Positions 8,239 to 17,008 of a stretch of DNA of 64,000 nucleotides are shown piece by piece; within the stretch, counting starts at the first letter, position 1; the number at the start of each line of letters is the position of its first letter. The DNA lies in assembly GCF_900116365.1 (NCBI RefSeq), contig NZ_FPAG01000009.1, positions 124,001 through 188,000 of the forward strand, in the 5' to 3' direction. The position numbers were made by a program, and so were the translations under genes. The notes below the pieces were generated by a model, which saw only the letters and a list, made by a program, of their open reading frames with translations, had not been told where the DNA came from and searched no databases. Origin of the DNA: Zhouia amylolytica. GTDB lineage: Bacteria; Bacteroidota; Bacteroidia; Flavobacteriales; Flavobacteriaceae.

Positions 8239-9267
8239 ATGAAAAAGTTCGATAACATACTAATGCTACTGGCAGCACTCCTACTCTTATTGCTGTTTGT
8301 TTTCCCTATTTGGCAGATAACCCTTATCGCTCCTCAATATCCAGATGGTATATCATTATATATCTGGATTAATCAAATAACTGGTGACAGCCCTTCAACC
8401 TTGCAAAACATCAATATTCTAAACCATTATGTAGGGATGAAGTTTATAGAACCGGATGCCATTCCCGAACTCAGTTACTTCCCCTATATCATCGGAGGAA
8501 TGAGTATAGCAGGCATCGTTATTGCCATCTGGGGAAAGCGAATTTTATATCTTATATGGTCCTCTGTACTTGGAATTCTAGGATTGTTAGGAATTTATGA
8601 CTTTTACCTTTGGGAATATGATTATGGGCACAACCTTAGTCCTGAAGCACCTATCAAAGTACCAGGAATGGCTTATCAACCTCCTTTATTCGGCGAAAAA
8701 TATTTATTGAATTTTTTAGCTAAATCATATCCTGAACTGGGCACTTATTTTATGTTTATCGCCATCCTTTTAGCTTTCACAGCTTTCTTCATTGGGCGAA
8801 GACGCAACAAAAAAATTAAGGCAGGGATTAAAGCAACACAGTTGGCAGCTATTTTAGCACTACCTCTGACTATAGTTTCTTGCGAAATCAAACAAGCTCC
8901 CATAAAATATGGCTCTGATGCTTGTCATTATTGTAAAATGACCATCGTAGATCCGCAACATGCGGCTGAGCTTGTAAACAACAACGGAAAAGTTTTTAAG
9001 TATGATGCTATTGAATGCATGGTCAACTTCCTGCTAAATAATTCGACATCAGATTACACCTTATTCTTAGTGAATGATTACCAAAACCCCAAAAAACTGA
9101 TCGACGCTAAAAACGCCAATTATGTAATTAGTCCAGCCATTAGCAGTCCGATGGGAGCAAACCTATCAGCTTTCAGTGAGCGTCCTGAAATGGACAAGAT
9201 CATTAAAGACGCGGGAGGCACGTATTACACCTGGGAGCAATTAAAGAATTATTTCAAAAACCAATAA
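8239..9267 (+). CDS. nosL: NosL copper chaperone fused to an N-terminal membrane domain
   Basis: A 342-residue protein in two parts. Residues 1-190 form a membrane domain with predicted helices near 7-28, 81-98, 102-120 and 166-186. Residues about 216-342 are a NosL domain that delivers copper for NosZ maturation, with the family motif CHYCKM (C229, C232, M234) and ISSPMGANL later. Between them, RRRNKK followed by a hydrophobic stretch and TIVSC (C215) looks just like a lipoprotein signal and lipobox, now internal. The frame is open throughout, with no sign of a frameshift. It lies 68 bases after nosZ and 13 bases before nosD. The role of the membrane part is not known from sequence. Confidence 0.88.
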   Translation: MKKFDNILMLLAALLLLLLFVFPIWQITLIAPQYPDGISLYIWINQITGDSPSTLQNINILNHYVGMKFIEPDAIPELSYFPYIIGGMSIAGIVIAIWGKRILYLIWSSVLGILGLLGIYDFYLWEYDYGHNLSPEAPIKVPGMAYQPPLFGEKYLLNFLAKSYPELGTYFMFIAILLAFTAFFIGRRRNKKIKAGIKATQLAAILALPLTIVSCEIKQAPIKYGSDACHYCKMTIVDPQHAAELVNNNGKVFKYDAIECMVNFLLNNSTSDYTLFLVNDYQNPKKLIDAKNANYVISPAISSPMGANLSAFSERPEMDKIIKDAGGTYYTWEQLKNYFKNQ

Positions 9268-9280
9268 ACCTCATCGGGAC

Positions 9281-10516
9281 ATGAAACACCATACAATCAT
9301 ATCCTTGTTCGCGCTAATCTTTTTTTCTGTTGGAAATGGACAAACCATTAACGTTTGTAAAGATTGTCCTATTTCAGATTTAGCAATAGCCATAGAGCTG
9401 GCACAAAACAATGACACGATTGTAGTTTCAAATGATATTACCACCAATAAGCCTATTAGGATCAACAAAAACCTTACCCTCATAGGCAATGAATATCCAA
9501 TAATGGACGGGATGAACGAACACGAAATTCTCACTGTTCAAACAGACTCTTTTACCATTAAAGGCTTTAAATTTCAGAATGTAGGACAGAGTTTCACCAA
9601 AGACCATGCAGCCATCAGACTAATAAAGTCTAAAAAATTCAAAATCGAAAGCAATCAATTCGAAAATGTATATTACGGCATCTTCCTTGAAAAATGCAGC
9701 AAAGGCCTTATCAAAAACAACATTATAAAAGGGAATGCCACGGTTGAATATAAATCAGGAAATGGCATTCACCTATGGCATTGTAACAACATTACCATAG
9801 ACAACAATAAAGTATCGAACGTGAGGGATGGAATTTATTTTGAATTTGTAGATCACAGCAACGTAATTAACAATTCCAGTCATGACAATTTACGATATGG
9901 ACTCCATTTTATGTTTTCAAACGAAGACCGCTATGAAAACAACATCTTTGAACGAAACGGAGCTGGGGTGGCGGTTATGTTTTCCAAAAAAATATCGATG
10001 CACGAAAATAAATTTCTCAAAAACTGGGGCACTGCTTCCTACGGTCTTTTATTAAAAGAAATATACGATGCTGAAATCACTCGAAACACCTTTGAAAAAA
10101 ACACTATTGGTATTAATGCAGAGGGCTCAAACAGAATTGAGTATCTCGGTAACAACTTTATAGAAAACGGTTGGGCAGTAAAAATTCTCGGTGCTTGTTT
10201 TGACAATAACTTTACTAAAAACAACTTTCTCAACAACACCTTTGATGTTGCTTATAGCGGAAGATTGAACAACAATTCTTTTGAGAACAATTATTGGGGT
10301 GAGTATTCGGGTTACGATTTGGATAAAAACGGAATTGGCGATGTTCCACATCGACCCGTCAAGCTTTTTTCTTATATCGTAAATCAATCACCTGAAAGTA
10401 TCATACTGTTAAGAAGTTTAATGATCGACGTGCTAAATTTTTCTGAAAAAGTTTCTCCAATTTTCACACCCACCGATCTATACGACAGCAAACCATTAAT
10501 GAAAAAAGCCTTATGA
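9281..10516 (+). CDS. nosD: NosD, periplasmic copper-site maturation protein
   Basis: A 411-residue periplasmic protein needed for CuZ assembly in nitrous oxide reductase, working with the NosFY transporter. A Sec signal peptide covers about residues 1-20 (ending VGNGQ). The remainder is a right-handed parallel beta-helix made of CASH-type repeats, visible as recurring short motifs such as NNIIKGN, NNKVSNV, NNSSHDN, NNFIEN and NNFLNN. The family hallmark GNGIHLWHCNNITIDNN is present around residue 155, and NNYWGEYSGYDLDKNGIGD near 330 is typical of the NosD end. It overlaps nosF by four bases, so translation is probably coupled. Confidence 0.95.
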   Translation: MKHHTIISLFALIFFSVGNGQTINVCKDCPISDLAIAIELAQNNDTIVVSNDITTNKPIRINKNLTLIGNEYPIMDGMNEHEILTVQTDSFTIKGFKFQNVGQSFTKDHAAIRLIKSKKFKIESNQFENVYYGIFLEKCSKGLIKNNIIKGNATVEYKSGNGIHLWHCNNITIDNNKVSNVRDGIYFEFVDHSNVINNSSHDNLRYGLHFMFSNEDRYENNIFERNGAGVAVMFSKKISMHENKFLKNWGTASYGLLLKEIYDAEITRNTFEKNTIGINAEGSNRIEYLGNNFIENGWAVKILGACFDNNFTKNNFLNNTFDVAYSGRLNNNSFENNYWGEYSGYDLDKNGIGDVPHRPVKLFSYIVNQSPESIILLRSLMIDVLNFSEKVSPIFTPTDLYDSKPLMKKAL

Positions 10517-11220
10517 TCACGATTGAAAAATTACATAAGAAATTTGGCAGTTTAGAAGTTCTAAAAGGCATAGATCTGCAGATTAAAAGCGGTGGTGTAT
10601 TTGCCATCCTAGGGCCGAACGGCTCGGGAAAAACCACCCTTATTAAAAGCATGCTGGGAATGGTAATTCCCAATAGTGGAGACATTTGGATTCAGGGAGA
10701 AAACATTAAGAAACAGTGGCGCTATCGGCATCAGGTGAGTTATTTACCCCAAATCGCTCATTTTCCAAAAAACCTAAAGGTTGCTGAACTCCTTAAAATG
10801 ATCAAAAACCTTAAAAACAAACCTTGTGACGAAACCTCTTTGGTAGCTACTTTTAATCTGGCTCCATTTTTAAACAAAAACCTTGGTGACCTTTCGGGAG
10901 GTACCAAGCAAAAGGTAAATGCGGTCTTAACATTTATGGTCGACAATCCGATTATTATTATGGATGAGCCTACTTCCGGCCTCGACCCGGTATCTGTACT
11001 TGAACTTAAAAAAATCATTCTGGCGGAACGCGCCAAGGGAAAAACCATCATTATTTCTTCTCATATACTAAGTTTTATAGAAGAAATTTCGGACGAAATA
11101 GTATTTCTGCTGGACGGTAATATTTATTTCAAGGGGTCTGTGAGTAAACTCAAGGAAAACACTAATAAGTCTAATTTTGAGGAAGCAATTGCCTCTATTT
11201 TAACCACTAGTTATGCTTAA
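10513..11220 (+). CDS. nosF: NosF, ABC transporter ATPase for nitrous oxide reductase maturation
   Basis: A 235-residue ABC ATPase that powers the NosDFY complex at the cytoplasmic face of the inner membrane. Motifs: Walker A GPNGSGKT with K40, signature LSGGT at 127-131, Walker B IIIMDEP at 147-153, the D-loop SGLDP just after, and the H-switch His in IIISSHIL. It overlaps nosD by four bases and nosY by eight, a coupled order nosD-nosF-nosY seen in other nos clusters. The transported substrate is thought to be a sulfur species for the CuZ cluster; that is family knowledge, not visible here. Confidence 0.95.
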   Translation: MITIEKLHKKFGSLEVLKGIDLQIKSGGVFAILGPNGSGKTTLIKSMLGMVIPNSGDIWIQGENIKKQWRYRHQVSYLPQIAHFPKNLKVAELLKMIKNLKNKPCDETSLVATFNLAPFLNKNLGDLSGGTKQKVNAVLTFMVDNPIIIMDEPTSGLDPVSVLELKKIILAERAKGKTIIISSHILSFIEEISDEIVFLLDGNIYFKGSVSKLKENTNKSNFEEAIASILTTSYA

Positions 11221-11995
11221 AATAATACGATATAGTTTTTTCGATCTGATAAGAAGCAGCTGGAGCTATGTTTACCTCCTGTTTTACCTTGCTCTCGGAT
11301 TTGTATTGCTGTTTTTAAATAATGATATTTCCAAATCTGTTATTACCCTTATGAACATCATTATTGTTCTTACACCTCTTATTGCTACTGTATTTGGAAT
11401 AATGTATTATTACGACTCCAGAGAATTTATAGAACTCCTCCTGGCACAGCCCATTAAAAGAACGAATATCTTTTTGGGTCAATATCTGGGTATTACTATT
11501 TCATTAAGCATGAGTTTAATTATAGGATTAGGAATTCCTTTTACCTTCTATGGCCTTCTCAATTCAGCAGCGATTTGGAATTTCAGCATGTTATTGATAA
11601 CTGGTGTGTTTTTAAACTTTATTTTCGTAGCCTTAGCATATAATATTGCGCTCTACAATAACAATAAAATTAAGGGATTCAGCTATGTAATCTTACTTTG
11701 GTTATTCATGGCAGTCATTTACGACGGTATCTTCTTAATATCATTATTCATATTTAAAGACTATCCCTTAGATAATTTCTCTTTGGCAGCCACCATGTTT
11801 AACCCGATTGACCTTTCGAGAATTTTGATTCTACTAAAACTAGACATCTCAGCATTAATGGGGTATACCGGGGCTATCTTTAAAGATTTTTTTGGAACGA
11901 TGCAAGGAGTGATCATTTCTCTATTAACCCTTGGAATCTGGATCATTATCCCCGCCTTAAACATTTACCGAAAAGCTACAAAAAAAGACTTTTAA
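11213..11995 (+). CDS. nosY: NosY, ABC transporter permease for nitrous oxide reductase maturation
   Basis: A 260-residue integral membrane protein with six hydrophobic segments (about 20-37, 48-67, 92-112, 122-143, 156-178 and 232-252), matching NosY/ABC-2 type permeases. It pairs with NosF and NosD. The motif YYDSREFIELLLAQPIKR near residues 65-82 is the usual cytoplasmic coupling region of this family. It begins within the end of nosF and is the last gene of the operon, followed by hairpins that end transcription. Confidence 0.93.
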   Translation: MLKIIRYSFFDLIRSSWSYVYLLFYLALGFVLLFLNNDISKSVITLMNIIIVLTPLIATVFGIMYYYDSREFIELLLAQPIKRTNIFLGQYLGITISLSMSLIIGLGIPFTFYGLLNSAAIWNFSMLLITGVFLNFIFVALAYNIALYNNNKIKGFSYVILLWLFMAVIYDGIFLISLFIFKDYPLDNFSLAATMFNPIDLSRILILLKLDISALMGYTGAIFKDFFGTMQGVIISLLTLGIWIIIPALNIYRKATKKDF

Positions 11996-12335
11996 AATGG
12001 TTTCAACCAAGCAATTAAAAACATCAAACTCACCACTACTTTCAATTAAGTGAAGTGGTTCATCTTTTTCATTTTTTGTTTTTTAGTTTTTAGCGTACTT
12101 GCCTTATTTCAATTCGGGGAATAAGGCAAGTTCTTTTTACTATCCCTCCACATTTTCAGAAGCCATCGTACCATCGCCTTTTTCACGATACATCCCTCCT
12201 TGTTAACTTTTATGATATAACAATGTTGGATTTTCTCAATTTTGTTTCGTAATTTGCTGATAGATCATCAAATATAACGTTAACACACCATTTCTAAGTC
12301 TATATAATGAGACGAAGATTTTTTTCTTTTTTATT
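11996..12335. other. Intergenic region after the nos operon
   Basis: No gene is seen in these 340 bases. A bulged hairpin (ACCACT/AGTGGT near 12031-12058) and then a strong hairpin with a T-rich tail (12098-12130) probably end the nos transcript. The remaining ~200 bases before the next gene are AT-rich with no clear TAnnTTTG element. Confidence 0.6.
12098..12130 (+). terminator. Terminator of the nos operon
   Basis: A 13-bp stem with one G-T pair (12098-12110 with 12118-12130, outer part CTTGCCTTAT/ATAAGGCAAG), followed by TTCTTTTTAC. It lies 102 bases after the nosY stop. Confidence 0.75.
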
Positions 12336-12863
12336 ATGAAAACCATCAAACTATTAACATTGTTAGCTTTTTTATTTCTACTCTCAACACCTGCCAAGGC
12401 TCAGGTTCGTTATAATTCAGGTCAACAGGATTTTTGGCAAAATGTTAGGTTTGGCGGGGGTTTAGGTTTAGGATTCGGTAATGGATGGTTTAGTGGCACC
12501 CTGGCACCGAGTGCCATTTACCAGGTAAACAGTCAATTTGCTACCGGTTTAGGATTAAACTTTAGTTACGCAGATCAAAAAGACGTGTACACAGCAACCA
12601 TTTTAGGCGGTAGCGTTATAGGTTTATACAATCCAATTCCGGAGATCCAGGTATCCGGTGAATTTGAAGAGCTTCACGTGAACAGAAAATTTGAATATAT
12701 AGGAGACAATATTCGCGATCAATACTGGGTACCCGCTTTATTCTTCGGATTGGGATACAGCACCAGGAATGTTACTTTTGGAATTAAGTACGATGTTTTA
12801 CACGATGAAGACAAAAGCTTTTACGCCGATGCTTTTATCCCCTTCGTAAGGGTTTATTTCTAG
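12336..12863 (+). CDS. Outer-membrane beta-barrel protein of unknown function
   Basis: A 175-residue secreted protein with a Sec signal peptide (cleavage probably after PAKAQ, about residue 23). The rest is Gly- and aromatic-rich with alternating strands (FGGGLGLGFGNGWF, GLGLNFSYAD, FGIKYDVLH) and ends in an aromatic residue, VRVYF, as outer-membrane barrels do. I recall similar flavobacterial proteins labelled alpha-ketoglutarate decarboxylase, but nothing here supports that activity. It is convergent with the next gene, with four bases between stops, and has no evident operon partner. Confidence 0.65.
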   Translation: MKTIKLLTLLAFLFLLSTPAKAQVRYNSGQQDFWQNVRFGGGLGLGFGNGWFSGTLAPSAIYQVNSQFATGLGLNFSYADQKDVYTATILGGSVIGLYNPIPEIQVSGEFEELHVNRKFEYIGDNIRDQYWVPALFFGLGYSTRNVTFGIKYDVLHDEDKSFYADAFIPFVRVYF

Positions 12864-12867
12864 GCGC

Positions 12868-13218
12868 TTAATATTTGTTTTTATACCACACCTTTTGCCA
12901 TTCTCGTTTTAGAATCAAATAGGTTATTTGCTCTGAAAGCAACAGCGTATCTGAACCATCGAGTTTCTTCACCTGTTGCTCCGACACATCAACTATATAT
13001 AAAAGATTAAGGTAATCCGAAAACCGCTCATTGATTAGTTTATAAACAAACTCATGCAGTGTTTGTTTCAGGGTAGTTGAATCGATGTTTTTTTTAAATT
13101 CCACTTCTGTATTGGCAAGCACCAAATCTTTATTTAACTGAATTATCAGCTTTTCATACAAATGCTCCTTTTGTGCATTTGAAAGCAATGACTCACTATT
13201 TGCTATTTCTTCGGTCAT
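12868..13218 (-). CDS. Conserved hypothetical protein (116 aa)
   Basis: I do not recognise this protein family. It is 116 residues, hydrophilic and predicted mostly helical, with no signal peptide, cysteine or transmembrane segment, so it should be cytoplasmic. The start ATG at 13218 lies three bases after the stop of the amidohydrolase gene on the same strand, so the two are almost certainly co-transcribed, possibly with galE upstream. Gene status rests on length, tight spacing and ordinary composition. Confidence 0.6.
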   Translation of the reverse strand: MTEEIANSESLLSNAQKEHLYEKLIIQLNKDLVLANTEVEFKKNIDSTTLKQTLHEFVYKLINERFSDYLNLLYIVDVSEQQVKKLDGSDTLLLSEQITYLILKREWQKVWYKNKY

Positions 13219-13221
13219 GAA

Positions 13222-14496
13222 TCAATCTTTATAAATCTTTCCGTCTTTCATAACAAAAACAACATTTTCCAGGGTTTTTACATTCTGGGTCGGATCTTCA
13301 TCAACTGCTATAATATCTGCATAAAAACCCTTTTTCAACTGTCCGATCTTCATTTCTTCTCCCAACAATTTTGCCGCAACTACGGTGGCCGACTGAATCG
13401 CCTCCATTACGGGCATCCCTACCTCGGTCATATAGGCAAATTCCTTCCCATTCTCCCCATGCGGAAAAACCCCGGCATCGGTACCAAAACCAATCGGCAC
13501 TCCTTTTTTATACGCCTTCGCAAAAGTCCCTTGTATTTGCGGACCTACCTCTCTTGCCTTGGGAGCAACAATTTCAGGATAAAACCCTTCCACTTCCGCT
13601 TTCTCAGCCACATACTTTCCTGCTGTAATAGTTGGTACCAGGTAGGCATCATATTCCTTCATCAGTTCCATGGTTTCTTCACTCATAAAAGTCCCATGCT
13701 CTATAGTTTTCACTCCCCCTTTAACAGCTCGTTGCATCCCCTCATCACCATGTGCATGTGCTGCTACCAACATCCCATAATCCTTAGCTGTTTCGGTTAT
13801 TGCTTTCACCTCATCTATAAAGAATTGCGGATTTCTTCCACTTTTAGCCACGCTTAAAACTCCTCCGGTGGCTGTTATTTTTATCACATCGGCGCCGTTC
13901 TTATATCTTTGACGCACTGCTTTACGTGCATCTTCGGGAGAATTAACAACACCTTCTTTGGGCCCCGGGTCTCCGATGAGTTCTTTTTTACTTCCGTTTG
14001 TCGGGTCTGCATGCCCTCCTGTAGTAGCGATGGCTTTACCTGCAGTAAAAATGCGCGGACCATCCACTAAACCTTTGTTAACAGCGTTACGAAGGGCAAT
14101 ATTTACACCTGATCCTCCAAGATCTCTAACCGTTGTAAAACCAGCCAGTAATGTTCTTTTTGCATAAACTGCACTTTCAAAAGCGATATCTGCATCATTA
14201 TATGTATAGCGTGCCATATATCGTTTAGGATTGGTTTCCCCCTCCAAATGCACATGCATATCCACCAATCCTGGTAAAACCGTTTTATCTTTTAAATCGA
14301 CAATTATTTCATTAGATTTTGGATCCAGGTAACCATCTTTAATTGCTTTTATCTGATCTCCGGAAACAACAATCGTTTTATTTACATACACCTTTCCTTT
14401 TTCGGTGTCTACCATTTTACCACAGTGTAAAAGCATGTCTTGTCCGAAAACGACGGTTGAAACAATCGCAAACAGTAGGGTAGTAATATATTTCAT
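13222..14496 (-). CDS. Secreted amidohydrolase (imidazolonepropionase/prolidase-like)
   Basis: A 424-residue metal-dependent hydrolase of the amidohydrolase superfamily with a Sec signal peptide (residues 1-19, ending VVFGQ), so probably periplasmic. Metal-site motifs in order: HVH at 81-83 after PGLVDM, a Lys in VIKITATGG that may be the carbamylated bridging residue, His in AAHAHGDEG, His in IEHGTFM, and the catalytic Asp in GFGTDAGVFPHG. This subgroup includes Xaa-Pro dipeptidase-like and related enzymes; the exact substrate cannot be told. It follows galE by 36 bases and precedes a small hypothetical gene by three. Confidence 0.85.
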   Translation of the reverse strand: MKYITTLLFAIVSTVVFGQDMLLHCGKMVDTEKGKVYVNKTIVVSGDQIKAIKDGYLDPKSNEIIVDLKDKTVLPGLVDMHVHLEGETNPKRYMARYTYNDADIAFESAVYAKRTLLAGFTTVRDLGGSGVNIALRNAVNKGLVDGPRIFTAGKAIATTGGHADPTNGSKKELIGDPGPKEGVVNSPEDARKAVRQRYKNGADVIKITATGGVLSVAKSGRNPQFFIDEVKAITETAKDYGMLVAAHAHGDEGMQRAVKGGVKTIEHGTFMSEETMELMKEYDAYLVPTITAGKYVAEKAEVEGFYPEIVAPKAREVGPQIQGTFAKAYKKGVPIGFGTDAGVFPHGENGKEFAYMTEVGMPVMEAIQSATVVAAKLLGEEMKIGQLKKGFYADIIAVDEDPTQNVKTLENVVFVMKDGKIYKD

Positions 14497-14532
14497 GTTT
14501 AAAAGATTAAAGATTGGTATACCATAAAGGTA

Positions 14533-15552
14533 TTATTTTTTCCGAATCTTTTGCTCCCATTTCCATGCAGAGGCCATGGCATCATCAAGTGTTGACACCG
14601 CCTTCCAACCTAACTCTTCGTTAGCCTTTGTCGTGTCGGCGTAAGCTTCGATAACATCTCCGGGTCTCCTTGGGGCTATTTTGTAATTAAGTTTCTGTCC
14701 GGAAACACGTTCAAAACTTTCGATTACCTCCATGACGGAACTCCCCTTACCTGTTCCCACATTAAACACTTCATAGTTAGCTTTGTTAGCACCTTTTAAT
14801 AATCTCTGCAAGGCCACAACATGCGCTTTAGCAAGGTCTACCACATGTATGTAATCGCGGATACAAGTACCATCAGGAGTTGGATAATCATCTCCAAAAA
14901 CTGACAACTCCTGTCGTAAACCCATACCTGTCTGGGTAATGAATGGAACTAAGTTTTGAGGAACTCCAATTGGCAACTCCCCTATTTCAGCTGACGGGTG
15001 CGCTCCGATCGGGTTAAAATATCTTAAGGAAATAGCATTTAACTCATTGTATACTTTACAGGTATCACCAATGATTTCTTCCCCTATTTGCTTGGTATTA
15101 CCGTACGGGGATTCCGCAGGCTTTACAGGTGCATTTTCAGTGATTGGAAGTTGATCTGCCTGACCGTACACGGTACAGGATGAACTAAAGATAAAATTTG
15201 CATTCCCTTTTTTCGAAAGCTCCTGAAGCAAATACACTAAGGTGTTAATGTTGTTTTCATAGTACAATAGCGGCTTTTCGACACTCTCTCCCACTGCTTT
15301 GGAAGCGGCAAAATGAATCACCCCATCAATATCCTGATGTTCTTCGAAGAACGCCTGTACTTTTAATTTATCGCGAAGATCTAATTTTTCAAATTCTGGA
15401 GCTTTTTTTGTGATGCTGGTAATCCCGTCTAAAACTTCAATAGACGCATTTGATAAATTATCGATAATTACTACATCGAAGCCTGCATTTTGTAATTCTA
15501 CAACGGTATGCGAACCTATAAACCCAAGTCCACCTGTTACTAATATTTTCAA
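14533..15552 (-). CDS. galE: UDP-glucose 4-epimerase
   Basis: A 339-residue extended short-chain dehydrogenase that interconverts UDP-glucose and UDP-galactose, supplying sugars for envelope polysaccharides. The NAD-binding motif GGLGFIGSHT starts at residue 7. The catalytic YxxxK appears as SPYGNTKQIGE, with the upstream Ser in FSSSCTVYG. The stretch ISLRYFNPIGAHPS is characteristic of GalE. Length is typical. A TACTTTTG element (minus, 15593-15586) is 33 bases upstream of the ATG. Neighbouring aminotransferase and waaA genes suggest cell-surface glycan use. Confidence 0.95.
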   Translation of the reverse strand: MKILVTGGLGFIGSHTVVELQNAGFDVVIIDNLSNASIEVLDGITSITKKAPEFEKLDLRDKLKVQAFFEEHQDIDGVIHFAASKAVGESVEKPLLYYENNINTLVYLLQELSKKGNANFIFSSSCTVYGQADQLPITENAPVKPAESPYGNTKQIGEEIIGDTCKVYNELNAISLRYFNPIGAHPSAEIGELPIGVPQNLVPFITQTGMGLRQELSVFGDDYPTPDGTCIRDYIHVVDLAKAHVVALQRLLKGANKANYEVFNVGTGKGSSVMEVIESFERVSGQKLNYKIAPRRPGDVIEAYADTTKANEELGWKAVSTLDDAMASAWKWEQKIRKK

Positions 15553-15585
15553 TGTTTCCGGTATTTATGACTAATTATTTGAATT

Positions 15586-15593
15586 CAAAAGTA
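15586..15593 (-). promoter_or_regulatory. -7 promoter element of galE
   Basis: TACTTTTG on the minus strand fits TAnnTTTG and lies 33 bases upstream of the galE ATG. No clear -33 element was found at the right spacing. Confidence 0.45.
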
Positions 15594-15779
15594 CAGAAAA
15601 TTGCAGGGAGTCATTATAACACCCCACCTGTTCTTCCCATAACCTGTATTGTTTTTTGAACCACAAGAACTTTTAGTATCAAAAATAAAATGTGAGGAGA
15701 TCACCTTCAGATAAAAAGACCATCTTATTAACTTAAGACTACCCTAACCCAAATCATAGTCAGGGCAGACCTTATATAT

Positions 15780-16913
15780 TTAGCGATTTACAAATTCAAT
15801 AACTTTGGAAGTTATAAAATCAATTTGATCGTCATCCAGTTCTGTATGCATAGGTAAAGAGATAACCTCTTTTACCAATTGATTTGTTGTTTTAAATTCG
15901 GATTCATTATAACGATTATCCGAATAGGCCTTTTGCAGGTGTAGTGGTATTGGATAATATACTCCGCAAGGAATCCCATTTTCATTCAGGTACTTCACCA
16001 AATCATCACGTTTTCCGTTGGTAATTCGCAAGGTATACTGATGAAATACATGTTCCTCCTTTTTGTCTGAGAAATAAGGAGTGATAACATGCTCACATTC
16101 CTTAAGAGCTTCGGTATATTTTTTTGCTGCTAAATAACGTGCCTCATTATAAGCATCCAGATTTGGCAATTTTGCTCCCAGAACGGCTGCCTGAATACTG
16201 TCCAATCTAGAGTTAACTCCAACTACATCGTGATGATAGCGTTCGTACATTCCATGGTTTACTACACCTCTAAGGGTATGAGCGAGTTTGTCATCATTGG
16301 TGAATATCGCTCCTCCATCCCCATAACACCCAAGGTTCTTGGATGGAAAAAAAGACGTAGCTGCAACATGACCTATGGTTCCTGCTTTTTTCTGAGTACC
16401 ATCTTCAAAGGTATAACTAGCACCAATTGCCTGCGCATTATCCTCTATCACAAAAAGATTATGTTTTTCAGCCAGCTTCATTATCGCCTCCATGTTGGCA
16501 CATTGGCCAAATAAATGTACGGGAACGATGGCTTTAGTCTTCGGAGTGATGGCTTTTTCAATAGCCTCTATTGAAATATTAAAATCTTCTTCATTAACAT
16601 CTACCAAAACAGGCGTAAGATTAAGAAGGGCTATAACCTCCACAGTGGCTGCAAACGTAAAATCGGCTGTAATGACTTCATCGCCGGGCTTCAAACCTAA
16701 CCCCATCATTGCAATCTGTAAAGCATCGGTTCCATTAGCACATGGAATAACATGTTTAACATCTAAATATGACTCGAGATCTTTTTGGAATTGATGGACA
16801 TACGGTCCGTTTATAAACGCACTGGTTTCTAAAACTTCATCTATAGAATTCTTTACGGTATCTTTAATCGCCTCGTATTGACCTTTCAGGTCAACCATTT
16901 GAATTTTCTTCAT
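15780..16913 (-). CDS. DegT/DnrJ/EryC1/StrS family sugar aminotransferase
   Basis: A 377-residue PLP-dependent aminotransferase that typically aminates nucleotide-linked keto-sugars for O-antigen or other surface glycans. The PLP lysine is K192 in FFPSKNLGCYGDGG. GTDAL (61-65) and EDNAQAIGA (157-165) are the other cofactor-binding stretches of the family. Length is normal and no signal peptide is present. A TAATTTTG element (minus, 16951-16944) lies 30 bases upstream. The gene is separated from galE by 227 bases, so it probably has its own promoter. The exact sugar cannot be inferred. Confidence 0.92.
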   Translation of the reverse strand: MKKIQMVDLKGQYEAIKDTVKNSIDEVLETSAFINGPYVHQFQKDLESYLDVKHVIPCANGTDALQIAMMGLGLKPGDEVITADFTFAATVEVIALLNLTPVLVDVNEEDFNISIEAIEKAITPKTKAIVPVHLFGQCANMEAIMKLAEKHNLFVIEDNAQAIGASYTFEDGTQKKAGTIGHVAATSFFPSKNLGCYGDGGAIFTNDDKLAHTLRGVVNHGMYERYHHDVVGVNSRLDSIQAAVLGAKLPNLDAYNEARYLAAKKYTEALKECEHVITPYFSDKKEEHVFHQYTLRITNGKRDDLVKYLNENGIPCGVYYPIPLHLQKAYSDNRYNESEFKTTNQLVKEVISLPMHTELDDDQIDFITSKVIEFVNR

Positions 16914-16943
16914 CCACTTAATTAGTTATATGAAACAATATTA

Positions 16944-16951
16944 CAAAATTA
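16944..16951 (-). promoter_or_regulatory. -7 promoter element of the aminotransferase gene
   Basis: TAATTTTG on the minus strand fits TAnnTTTG, 30 bases before the start codon. No clear -33 element. Confidence 0.4.
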
Positions 16952-17008
16952 AGGAACTGCAGCCAATGAATTTACCTAAAGAGATGTATTTTAGCAGCAA
17001 ACTAACAA

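Noticed and set aside
12336-12863. Alpha-ketoglutarate decarboxylase label for the outer-membrane protein
   Set aside because: The protein has a signal peptide and barrel-like strands, with no ThDP motif; the label seems an inherited error.
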